A stretch of 64,000 nt of DNA from contig NZ_JAVDXV010000005.1 in NCBI RefSeq assembly GCF_031458115.1, positions 124,001 to 188,000 on the forward strand, given 5' to 3'. Under the pieces are notes generated by a model. The model saw only the letters and a program-made list of their open reading frames with translations. It was not told the DNA's origin and did not search any database. This document shows positions 56,252 through 63,374 of this stretch, in pieces. Position 1 is the stretch's first letter; each line of letters begins with the position of its first letter. Origin of the DNA: Pelomonas asaccharophilus_A. Its GTDB lineage: Bacteria > Pseudomonadota > Gammaproteobacteria > Burkholderiales > Burkholderiaceae_C. The translations under genes and the position numbers were made by a program.

Positions 56252-56778
56252 GGGCCGCCGTTTTCGCAGCGGCACTCGCGCTGGCGGGTTGTGCACAGCT
56301 GCCGCGCGAGGCAGCGCCAACGCCCACCGGCGAGGCACGGCTGGGCGGCCGCATCAGCGTGACCGTGGCGGGCGACGCGCACAAGCGCGGCACCGGCGGC
56401 GCAGCCAGCTTCGAGCTGTTTGGCGGCCCGCATGCCGGCCGGCTGGAGCTGACGTCGCCGCTGGGTTCGCTGGTCGCGCGTGCGAGCTGGAAGCCGGGCC
56501 TGGTCACGCTGAAGACCCCGGACGATGAACGCCGCTTCGACGACCTCGACGCATTGACCCGCGAGCTGCTGGGCGAGGCCGTGCCCGTCGCCGCGCTGTT
56601 CGACTGGCTGCAGGCCAGGCCCTGGCCCGCGGCGCCGCACCAGAAGACGGCCACCGGCTTCGAGCAGCTGGGCTGGCGCATCGAGCCCAAGCTGCCGGCG
56701 CTGGTCGCCACGCGCCTGGCCGATCCGGTCGTCACGCTGCGCGCCAAACTGGATGGGGGCGATGAAAGCACTCCATGA
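56248..56778 (+). CDS. lolB: Outer-membrane lipoprotein receptor LolB
   Basis: LolB accepts lipoproteins from LolA and inserts them in the outer membrane. The 176-residue protein starts at a TTG overlapping the TPR stop (TTGA), giving a short lipoprotein signal with lipobox LALAGC. LGGRISVTVAGDA, SFELFGGPHAGRLELTSPLGSLVARASW and LFDWLQARPWP match the LolB beta-barrel and its WLxGRP-like segment. No ATG is available before the lipobox. It overlaps ispE by 17 bases. Confidence 0.88.
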   Translation: MRAAVFAAALALAGCAQLPREAAPTPTGEARLGGRISVTVAGDAHKRGTGGAASFELFGGPHAGRLELTSPLGSLVARASWKPGLVTLKTPDDERRFDDLDALTRELLGEAVPVAALFDWLQARPWPAAPHQKTATGFEQLGWRIEPKLPALVATRLADPVVTLRAKLDGGDESTP

Positions 56779-57652
56779 CCTGGCCGCACCGGCCAAGCTG
56801 AACCTGTTCCTGCACGTGGTCGGCAAGCGCGCCGACGGCTATCACCTGCTGCAGTCAGTCTTCGTGCTGATCGACTGGGCCGACACGCTGCACATGGAAC
56901 TGCGCGCCGACGGCCAGTTGAAGCGCCACGACGTGCTGGGTGGAGACCTGCCGGCCGACGACCTGTGCCTGCGCGCCGCGCGGCTGCTGCAGGCGGAGAC
57001 CGGCTGCACGCTGGGCGCAGACATCCATCTGGAGAAACGCCTGCCCGCCGGCGCGGGCATGGGCGGAGGCTCGTCGGACGCCGCCACCACGCTGCTCGCG
57101 CTGAACCGGCTTTGGGACTTGAACCTGCCGTTGCAACGCCTGCTGACGCTGGGGCTGAAACTGGGCGCCGACGTGCCCTTCTTCCTCGGCGGCGGTCCGG
57201 CCTTCGTCGAAGGCATAGGCGAAATCCTGCACCCGATCCAGCTGCCTGAGCAACGTTTCGCCGTCCTCAAGGGACCGGCCGGACTGTCGACGCCCGCAAT
57301 TTTTTCAAGCCCCTTGTTGGCAAGGTCCGAAAACTTGGCTATAGTCGCGGGCTTTCCTGCCTCGGACGGGGCTGCAGAACAAATCACCCAAGGCTTTGGT
57401 CGCAACGACCTCCAGCCTGCGGCAGAAGCGATCAGCAGTGACGTACGAGAAGCGCTGGATCTGATGTCGAAGCAATTCGGCAATGCCCGGATGACGGGCT
57501 CGGGTGCAGCGGTGTTCTCGGTGCTCGGGGAAGGAGAAACAGGCAAGGACGACCAGTCCCTGGCGACATTGCTGCAGGCTAGGCCTGCAGGGTGGACCGG
57601 TCGAATCTGCCGCAGTCTGGCTCAGCATCCGCTTGGCGGTTGGGCCGACTGA
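56762..57652 (+). CDS. ispE: 4-diphosphocytidyl-2-C-methyl-D-erythritol kinase IspE
   Basis: IspE phosphorylates CDP-ME in the MEP route to isoprenoids. The 296-residue GHMP kinase has PAKLNLFLHV, the ATP loop LPAGAGMGGGSSDAATTLLALN, LGADVPFFLGGGPAFVEGIG and the C-terminal MTGSGAAVFSV. ATG at 56762 is chosen to match family N-termini; ATG at 56753 is possible. Codons near 57300-57400 are unusually AT rich because a strong promoter for the downstream tRNA-Gln is embedded there. Confidence 0.94.
   Translation: MKALHDLAAPAKLNLFLHVVGKRADGYHLLQSVFVLIDWADTLHMELRADGQLKRHDVLGGDLPADDLCLRAARLLQAETGCTLGADIHLEKRLPAGAGMGGGSSDAATTLLALNRLWDLNLPLQRLLTLGLKLGADVPFFLGGGPAFVEGIGEILHPIQLPEQRFAVLKGPAGLSTPAIFSSPLLARSENLAIVAGFPASDGAAEQITQGFGRNDLQPAAEAISSDVREALDLMSKQFGNARMTGSGAAVFSVLGEGETGKDDQSLATLLQARPAGWTGRICRSLAQHPLGGWAD
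57317..57345 (+). promoter_or_regulatory. Strong sigma-70 promoter inside ispE, driving tRNA-Gln
   Basis: TTGGCA (57317-57322), exactly 17 bases, TATAGT (57340-57345), within a locally AT-rich stretch of the ispE coding sequence. The GTCGCGGG after the -10 resembles the discriminator of stable-RNA promoters. Transcripts would reach the tRNA at 57692 and probably prs. Confidence 0.75.
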
Positions 57653-57691
57653 GAAGGTTTACGGGTTCGGCCGCCAGGCCGGGTCCTGTGT

Positions 57692-57768
57692 AGGGGAGTC
57701 GCCAAGTTGGTCAAGGCATCGGATTTTGATTCCGACATGCGAGGGTTCGAGTCCTTCCTCCCCTGCCA
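57692..57768 (+). tRNA. tRNA-Gln (UUG anticodon)
   Basis: A 77-nt cloverleaf with encoded CCA: acceptor AGGGGAG pairs with CTCCCCT, D-arm GCCAAGTTGGTCAAGGC, anticodon stem-loop TCGGA-TTTTGAT-TCCGA (anticodon TTG), T-arm GAGGG-TTCGAGT-CCTTC, discriminator G. The first pair is A1-U72 where E. coli has U1-A72. It lies between ispE and prs. Confidence 0.95.
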
Positions 57769-57836
57769 AATTCTTCTGATACTTCGCTGAACCGGCTCTG
57801 CTTCAGCGGGCCACTGACTGACACCAGAGGCTCCCA

Positions 57837-58799
57837 GTGCTGCTCAATACGGTTCTCTTCACCGGCAACGCGAACCCGGTTCTCTCCCAAGAAATCGCAA
57901 CCCATCTCGGTCTCGAGCTGGGCAAGGCCGTTGTGGGCCGCTTCTCCGATGGCGAAGTCGCCGTCGAGATCCAGCAGAACGTCCGCGCCCGCGACGTATT
58001 CGTCGTCCAGCCCACCTGCGCGCCGACGAACGAGAACCTGATGGAACTGCTGATCATGGCCGACGCGCTGAAGCGCTCGAGCGCCCGCCGCGTGACCGCC
58101 GTGATCCCCTACTTCGGCTACGCCCGCCAGGACCGCCGCCCGCGCTCCACGCGCGTGCCCATCTCGGCCAAGGTTGTCGCCAACCTGCTGGAAACCGTGG
58201 GCGTCGAGCGCGTGCTGACGATGGACCTGCACGCCGACCAGATCCAGGGCTTCTTCGACATCCCGGTCGACAACATCTACGCGTCGCCGGTGCTGCTGTC
58301 GGATCTGAAGAGCCGCAACTACAGCAACCTCGTGGTCGTTTCGCCCGACGTGGGCGGCGTGGTGCGCGCCCGCGCGCTGGCCAAGCAGCTGGGCTGCGAC
58401 CTGGCCATCATCGACAAGCGCCGCCCGGCCGCCAACGTGTCCGAAGTGATGCACGTCATCGGCGACATCGACGGCCGCAACTGCGTGATCATGGACGACA
58501 TGATCGACACCGCCGGCACGCTGGTGAAGGCGGCCGAGGTGCTGAAGGCGCGCGGCGCCAAGAGCGTCTACGCCTACTGCACCCACCCGATCCTGTCGGG
58601 CCCGGCCATCGAGCGCATTGCCGGCTCGCAGTTGGACGAGGTCGTCATCACCAACACCATTCCGCTGACCGACGCGGCCAAGGCGTGCAAGAACATCCGC
58701 CAGCTGTCGGTGGCTTTCCTGTTTGCCGAGACCATCCGCCGCATCTCTGACGGCGAGTCGGTCACCTCCCTCTTCTCCGAGCAGAACAACAACTTCTGA
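57837..58799 (+). CDS. prs: Ribose-phosphate pyrophosphokinase (PRPP synthase)
   Basis: The 320-residue enzyme makes PRPP from ribose 5-phosphate and ATP. Motifs: FTGNANPVLSQEIA at the start, VVQPTCAPTNENLMELL, PYFGYARQDRR, the metal/ATP site MDLHADQIQGFFDIP and the PRPP loop VIMDDMIDTAGTL. A GTG start at 57837 is supported by AGAGG seven bases upstream; no ATG fits. The prs-rplY-pth order downstream of the tRNA is typical of proteobacteria. Confidence 0.96.
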   Translation: MLLNTVLFTGNANPVLSQEIATHLGLELGKAVVGRFSDGEVAVEIQQNVRARDVFVVQPTCAPTNENLMELLIMADALKRSSARRVTAVIPYFGYARQDRRPRSTRVPISAKVVANLLETVGVERVLTMDLHADQIQGFFDIPVDNIYASPVLLSDLKSRNYSNLVVVSPDVGGVVRARALAKQLGCDLAIIDKRRPAANVSEVMHVIGDIDGRNCVIMDDMIDTAGTLVKAAEVLKARGAKSVYAYCTHPILSGPAIERIAGSQLDEVVITNTIPLTDAAKACKNIRQLSVAFLFAETIRRISDGESVTSLFSEQNNNF

Positions 58800-58811
58800 T
58801 CGGAATTCGTC

Positions 58812-58832
58812 GCCGTCGCAAGACGGCTTTTT
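58812..58832 (+). terminator. Intrinsic terminator between prs and rplY
   Basis: GCCGTC (58812-58817), GNRA-type loop GCAA, GACGGC (58822-58827), then five T. The short stem may allow read-through to rplY, 48 bases downstream. Confidence 0.8.
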
Positions 58833-58879
58833 CAACGGCGCCTGGTCGCGGGTGCCGTTTCTCTTTTTGGAGATAAACC

Positions 58880-59503
58880 ATGAAGTTCGTCGCTTTTGAG
58901 CGCAAGCTGCAGGGGACCGGAGCGAGCCGCCGCCTGCGAGTGGCCGGCAAGGTGCCGGGTATTGTTTATGGCGCCGGTGAGCCCGCTCTGATCGAAATCG
59001 ATCACAACGCGCTGTACCACGCCCTCAAGAAGGAAGCCTTCCACAGCTCCCTGCTGGACATGGAGCTGAACGGCTCGGTCACGCAAGTCCTGCTGCGCGA
59101 CTTCCAGATGCACCCCTACAAGCCGCAAGTCCAGCACATCGACTTCCAGCGCGTGGACGGCACGACCAAGATCACGAAGAAGGTGCCTCTGCACTTCATC
59201 GGTGAAGAGAACTCCGTGGCCGTGAAGACCGACAAGTGCACGGTCAACCACGTCGTCACCGAGCTGGAAATCACCTGCCTGGCGCAGCAGCTGCCCGAGT
59301 TCATCGAGATCGACCTTTCCGGTCTGACCAAGGGTCACTCGCTGCACGTCAACGACATCAAGATCCCCGCGGGCATCAGGGTCGTCACGCACGGCAAGCC
59401 CAACCCCGTCATCGCGACGCCGGTTGAGCCCAAGGTCGAAGAGATCGTTGTCGCCGCCGCTCCGGCCGCCGACGACAAGAAGGGCAAGAAGGGCAAGAAG
59501 TAA
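58880..59503 (+). CDS. rplY: 50S ribosomal protein L25 (Ctc type)
   Basis: A 207-residue long-form L25 that binds 5S rRNA. The N-terminal L25 domain includes GASRRLRVAGKVPGIVYGAG, HNALYHALKKEAFHSSLLDM and RDFQMHPYKPQVQHIDFQRV; the C-terminal TL5-type domain includes VPLHFIGEENSVAVK and LPEFIEIDLSGL, and the protein ends in a Lys-rich tail (DDKKGKKGKK). GGAGATAAACC precedes the ATG. Confidence 0.96.
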   Translation: MKFVAFERKLQGTGASRRLRVAGKVPGIVYGAGEPALIEIDHNALYHALKKEAFHSSLLDMELNGSVTQVLLRDFQMHPYKPQVQHIDFQRVDGTTKITKKVPLHFIGEENSVAVKTDKCTVNHVVTELEITCLAQQLPEFIEIDLSGLTKGHSLHVNDIKIPAGIRVVTHGKPNPVIATPVEPKVEEIVVAAAPAADDKKGKKGKK

Positions 59504-59527
59504 TTCCTGCCTGGCATCTGCCTACCG

Positions 59528-59550
59528 AAAGGGCCCTCCGGGGCCCTTTT
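59528..59550 (+). terminator. Intrinsic terminator after rplY
   Basis: AAAGGGCCC (59528-59536) pairs with GGGCCCTTT (59541-59549) around TCCG and is followed by T residues. Very stable. Confidence 0.9.
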
Positions 59551-59566
59551 GCTTTTTGCGGCCCTC

Positions 59567-59572
59567 GATAAT
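59567..59572 (+). promoter_or_regulatory. -10 element GATAAT before pth
   Basis: GATAAT followed by CGCGCCCC ends nine bases before the pth ATG; a start 6-8 bases downstream would give a leaderless or nearly leaderless mRNA. No Shine-Dalgarno sequence is present and a terminator lies immediately upstream. Confidence 0.55.
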
Positions 59573-59580
59573 CGCGCCCC

Positions 59581-60213
59581 ATGATTCGCTTGCTTGTCGG
59601 CCTGGGCAACCCGGGCGCCGAATACGAAGACACCCGCCACAACGCCGGCTTCTGGTGGATTGATGGCCTGGCCCGCGGGCTCAAGGTGAGCCTGTCGCCC
59701 GACAAGGCCTATCACGGCCTCGTCGCGCGCGTGAACAACGCCCCTGGCGCCAGCGGCCCGATCTGGCTGCTGGAGCCCATGACTTACATGAACGTCTCCG
59801 GCAAGTCCGTCGCGGCGCTGGCGCGCTTCTTCAAGATCGCGCCGGAAGAGATCCTGGCCATCCACGACGAATTGGACCTGCCGCCCGGCGAGATGAAGTT
59901 CAAGAAGGGCGGCGGCGATGGCGGCCACAACGGCCTGCGCGACATGCGCGCCCAGCTCGGCAGCGGCGACTTCTGGCGGCTGCGGCTGGGCATAGGCCAT
60001 CCGGGCCACAAGGCTGAGGTCGCCAACTACGTGCTGCGCAAGCCACCGCTGGCCGAGCGCCAAGCGGTGGAAGACTGCATCGAGAAGAGCTATGCCGCCG
60101 TCGAGCTGATGCTGCGCGGCGAGATGGACAAGGCGTTGGCCAAGATTCACGCCAAGCCGCCACGGCCCAAGCCCCCCAAACCGGCGCCGCCGGTGGACAC
60201 TCCGCAGCCATGA
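59581..60213 (+). CDS. pth: Peptidyl-tRNA hydrolase
   Basis: Pth releases tRNA from prematurely dropped peptidyl-tRNA. The 210-residue protein has N10 and the catalytic His20 in VGLGNPGAEYEDTRHNAGF, then PMTYMNVSGKSV, IHDELDLPPGEMKFKKGGGDGGHNGLR and RLRLGIGHPG. The C-terminus has a Pro/Lys extension (KPPRPKPPKPAPPVDTPQP, within the last 25 residues). Its stop overlaps the next gene (ATGA). Confidence 0.96.
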   Translation: MIRLLVGLGNPGAEYEDTRHNAGFWWIDGLARGLKVSLSPDKAYHGLVARVNNAPGASGPIWLLEPMTYMNVSGKSVAALARFFKIAPEEILAIHDELDLPPGEMKFKKGGGDGGHNGLRDMRAQLGSGDFWRLRLGIGHPGHKAEVANYVLRKPPLAERQAVEDCIEKSYAAVELMLRGEMDKALAKIHAKPPRPKPPKPAPPVDTPQP

Positions 60214-60623
60214 AGCTGTTACCGCTGCTCCTGGCCCTGTGCGTCGCGCTGCCCGCCGACGCCCAGACCCAGCAGCGGCGTGCCCAGGTCTATCGCTGCG
60301 GCCCCGAGGGCCGCGACCTGCGCGACTCGCCCTGCCCCACCGGCAGCGGCGCCAACACGCCCGTCGACTATGACGAACCCAGCGCCGCCGACGGCAAGGC
60401 CGCGCGCGAGCGCCACCTGTCCGACGTGAAGCGGGCCGCGGCCTTGGCCTCCGCGCGACGCGCGAGCGAAGCCGAGGCGCGCCGCATGCGCAGCCAGCAT
60501 GTGGGGCTGCAGACGCTGCCGCCACCGCCACCGCCCGCCAGCAGCCCGCAAGTCGTGGTGCTGAAGCCACCGCAGACCGCCAAGCCCCGCAAGCCACCGC
60601 CGGTCGCCAACGCCGGCCGATAG
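60210..60623 (+). CDS. Exported DUF4124-like protein
   Basis: A 137-residue protein with signal peptide MKLLPLLLALCVALPADAQ, then AQVYRCGPEGRDLRDSPCPTG, the short Cys-containing segment of DUF4124-like proteins, an Arg/Ala-rich helix (about 60-95) and a Pro-rich tail (LPPPPPPASSPQ). Function unknown. It is translationally coupled to pth. The stop codon TAG lies inside the TAGAAT -10 box of the B12 riboswitch promoter. Confidence 0.72.
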   Translation: MKLLPLLLALCVALPADAQTQQRRAQVYRCGPEGRDLRDSPCPTGSGANTPVDYDEPSAADGKAARERHLSDVKRAAALASARRASEAEARRMRSQHVGLQTLPPPPPPASSPQVVVLKPPQTAKPRKPPPVANAGR

Positions 60624-60634
60624 AATGCGCGCCG

Positions 60635-60838
60635 TTGGTGCTCGCGCCCGGTTCCAAGCCGGGTGCAGTTCAACGGGAATCAGGAGGACGAGCAGTTTCA
60701 CTGCAGATCTAACCTGAGCTGTCCCCGCAACGGTAAGTGGACGAGGCCCCTGCGCCTCACTGTTCGACCGAGAAGCCACTGGTGCCCAGCACCGGGAAGG
60801 CGTCGAACGGATGTCCATCAGCCCGGATACCGGCCAAC
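60635..60838 (+). promoter_or_regulatory. Cobalamin (adenosylcobalamin) riboswitch
   Basis: The core sequences are present in order: GGTGC near 60637, AAGCCGGGTGCAGTTCAACG then GGGAATCAGG, GAGCTGTCCCCGCAACGG, AAGCCACTG, ACCGGGAAGG, GATGTCCATCAGCCCGGATA and the B12-box region ending ACCGGCC near 60835. The promoter -10 is TAGAAT (60621-60626). Binding of adenosylcobalamin would reduce btuB operon expression. Boundaries are approximate. Confidence 0.93.
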
Positions 60839-60843
60839 GAGGG

Positions 60844-60876
60844 GGCCTGCCGCGCCATCAGCGGCAAGCCGTTTTT
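60844..60876 (+). terminator. Terminator hairpin of the cobalamin riboswitch expression platform
   Basis: TGCCGC (60848-60853) pairs with GCGGCA (60861-60866), extended by GGC/GCC outside, followed by GTTTTT (60871-60876). It lies between the aptamer and btuB, so ligand-bound RNA would stop here. The antiterminator pairing was not worked out. Confidence 0.75.
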
Positions 60877-60928
60877 CAGCCTTGCTGCGGGGGTCAGCGC
60901 GGCTGGTTGTTCGTTTGCGTTCCTCTTC

Positions 60929-62797
60929 ATGTCCCAAGCTCTCATCGCGGCCCGTCGGCCGCTGCTCGCACTGTCGGCATTCGCGCTGGCAGCGTCCACC
61001 CACGCGCAGACCAACAAGCTCGACACGGTCGTCACTACCGCCACGCGCACGCCGCAGAAGCTGTCCGACGTGCTGGCCGACATGACCGTCCTCACGCGTG
61101 ACGACATCGAGCGTCAGGCCTTCGGCTCGCTGGCCGATCTGCTGCGCCGCCAGGTGGGCTTCGAGATGATCCGCAACGGCGGTGCGGGCGCCAACACCAG
61201 CATGTTCGTGCGCGGCGCCGACACCCGCCACACCGCCGTGCTGATCGACGGCGTGCGCATCGACTCGCAGGCCAGCAGCGGCGCGTCGTGGAACGCGATC
61301 CCGCTGGCCCAGGTGGAACGCGTCGAGATCGTGCGCGGCCCGGCCAGCGCGCTGTACGGCTCCGACGCCATCGGCGGCGTCGTTCAGATCTTCACCCGCA
61401 AGGGCGACGGCAAACCGGTGGTCGACTTGGGACTGGGTATCGGCAACCGCGGCCTGGCCAAGGTGGACGCCAGCGTCAGCGGCCGCACCGGCATCGTGGA
61501 CTACTCGCTGGCCGCAGCCGGCGAAAGCAGCAACGGCTTCAATGCCCGCCCCACGCCCGCCACCGCCACCTTCACGCCCGACGACGACGGCTACCAGAGC
61601 CGCAACGCCAGCCTGCGCCTGGGCCTGCAGCTGGCTGCCGAGCACCGCGTGGAGCTGAGCGCGCTGAGCAGCCACGTCAACTCCGAGTACGACTCGACCG
61701 CCACCGCCCGCACCGACGACCGCACCCTCTCCGACACCCGCGCCACCCGCGTCGCGTGGGCCGCGCAATGGACTCCTGCGCTGCGCAGCGAGCTGAGCGT
61801 GGGCGAGTCCAGCGAGCGCTACGAGACCCAGCCCAGCCCCTACGTCACCAAGACGCGCGTGCGCACCTACGCCTTCAACAGCAGCTGGAACCTGGGCGCT
61901 GTTGGCACGCTGCAAGGCGTGCTGGAGCGCCGCGAGGACCAGCTCGACAACACCGGCCTCATCGCCGCCACGCGCCCCGGCCATGGCGAGCGCCACCAGG
62001 ACGCCATCGGCGCCGGCTGGACCTGGGCCAGCGGCCCGCTGTCGCTGCAGCTCAATGCCCGCCGCGACCGCGACAGCGAGTTCGGCGGCGTCAGCACCGG
62101 CGCGGTGGCCGGTGGCTACCGCCTGGGCGCGGCGTGGCGCGTGCAGGCGTCGGTGGGCACGTCCTTCCGCGCGCCGTCGCTGTACCAGCGCTTCTCCGAC
62201 AGCGGCAAGGCCAGCCTGCGCCCCGAGAAGGGCCGCAACGCCGAGCTGGGCCTGCACTACGCCGCGGGCCGCGACGAGTTCAGCGTCACGGCCTACCGCA
62301 ACCAGGTGCGCGACCTCATCATCTACAGCGTGCCTGGCGCCTGCCCCAGCCCTTATGGCTGCTACGACAACGTCAGCGAGGGCCTGCTGCAAGGGCTGAG
62401 CCTGCGCGGCGGCACCGTGCTGGGCCCGGTGCGGCTGTCCGGCACGCTGGACCTGCAGGCGCCCAAGGACGTGGACGAAGCCTCGGCCCACTACGGCAAG
62501 CTGCTGGCGCGCCGCGCCAAGACGCACGGCACGCTGCGCGCCGAAACCGACGTCGGCGCCTGGACGCTGGGCGGCCAGGTGCTGGCGAGCAGCAAGCGCA
62601 CCGACAACCTGAACACCGGCTTCAAGCTGGGCGGCTACACGCTGTTGGATCTGGACGCGCAAGTCGCGATGTCGCGCCGGCTGAGCCTCCAGTTCAAGGT
62701 GGAGAACGTGTTCGACCACGCCTACGAAACCGCCCGCAGCTACGCGGCCTCGCCGCGCCAGGTCTTTGTGGGTCTGCGCTTCACGCCGCAGCTGTAA
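60929..62797 (+). CDS. btuB: TonB-dependent vitamin B12 receptor BtuB
   Basis: A 622-residue outer-membrane transporter. Signal peptide MSQALIAARRPLLALSAFALAASTHAQ starts at the ATG at 60929, and the TonB-box region LDTVVTTATRTPQ follows it. The plug has VGFEMIRNGGAGANTSMFVRGAD, LIDGVRIDS and VERVEIVRGPASALYGSDAIGGVV; the barrel ends with LRFTPQL including an aromatic-rich last strand. It lies directly behind a cobalamin riboswitch and before cobU-btuF, so the cobalamin identity is secure. Confidence 0.95.
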   Translation: MSQALIAARRPLLALSAFALAASTHAQTNKLDTVVTTATRTPQKLSDVLADMTVLTRDDIERQAFGSLADLLRRQVGFEMIRNGGAGANTSMFVRGADTRHTAVLIDGVRIDSQASSGASWNAIPLAQVERVEIVRGPASALYGSDAIGGVVQIFTRKGDGKPVVDLGLGIGNRGLAKVDASVSGRTGIVDYSLAAAGESSNGFNARPTPATATFTPDDDGYQSRNASLRLGLQLAAEHRVELSALSSHVNSEYDSTATARTDDRTLSDTRATRVAWAAQWTPALRSELSVGESSERYETQPSPYVTKTRVRTYAFNSSWNLGAVGTLQGVLERREDQLDNTGLIAATRPGHGERHQDAIGAGWTWASGPLSLQLNARRDRDSEFGGVSTGAVAGGYRLGAAWRVQASVGTSFRAPSLYQRFSDSGKASLRPEKGRNAELGLHYAAGRDEFSVTAYRNQVRDLIIYSVPGACPSPYGCYDNVSEGLLQGLSLRGGTVLGPVRLSGTLDLQAPKDVDEASAHYGKLLARRAKTHGTLRAETDVGAWTLGGQVLASSKRTDNLNTGFKLGGYTLLDLDAQVAMSRRLSLQFKVENVFDHAYETARSYAASPRQVFVGLRFTPQL

Positions 62798-62810
62798 GGA
62801 CGACCGCGCC

Positions 62811-63374
62811 ATGGCCAGCCACCACCTCATCGTCGGCGGCCAGCGCAGCGGCAAGTCGCGCCAGGCCGAGCGTCTGGCGCAGACCTGGCTGCGCGCCGAC
62901 GCCACGCACGGCGTCACCGTGGTCGCCACGGCGCTGGCGTTTGATACGGAGATGCAGGCCCGCATCGCCCAGCACCGCGCCGACCGGCCGGCGGGCTTTG
63001 CCACCGTCGAGGCGCCACTGGCGCTGACGGCGGCACTGCGTGATGCGGCGGCCCCCGGCCGGCTGCTGCTGGTGGACTGCCTGACGTTGTGGCTGACCAA
63101 CTGGCTGATGCCCATGGACGGCCAACCCGACCTGGCCGGCTGGCAGGCCGAGCGCCAGGCGCTGCTGGACGCGCTGCCCGCGCTGCAGTCGCCCGTGCTG
63201 TTCGTGTCCAACGAGGTGGGCTGGGGCGTCACCCCCATGTCGCGCGAGGCGCGCTTCTATGTGGACGAGCTGGGCCGGCTCAACCAGGCCGTGGCCAGCC
63301 GCTGCAGCAAGCTGACGCTGATGGTGGCCGGCCAGGCCTGGACCCGAGCGGTGGAAAAGGAAGACAAAGAATGA
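62811..63374 (+). CDS. cobU: Adenosylcobinamide kinase/guanylyltransferase CobU
   Basis: A 187-residue bifunctional enzyme of nucleotide-loop assembly: it phosphorylates adenosylcobinamide and transfers GMP. P-loop GGQRSGKS is at 9-16; the guanylylated His region is QHRADRPAGF; LLVDCLTLWLTNWL and FVSNEVGWGVTPMSREAR are family hallmarks. It lies 13 bases after btuB and overlaps btuF by four bases (ATGA). Its presence implies salvage of cobinamide taken up by BtuB/BtuF. Confidence 0.95.
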   Translation: MASHHLIVGGQRSGKSRQAERLAQTWLRADATHGVTVVATALAFDTEMQARIAQHRADRPAGFATVEAPLALTAALRDAAAPGRLLLVDCLTLWLTNWLMPMDGQPDLAGWQAERQALLDALPALQSPVLFVSNEVGWGVTPMSREARFYVDELGRLNQAVASRCSKLTLMVAGQAWTRAVEKEDKE

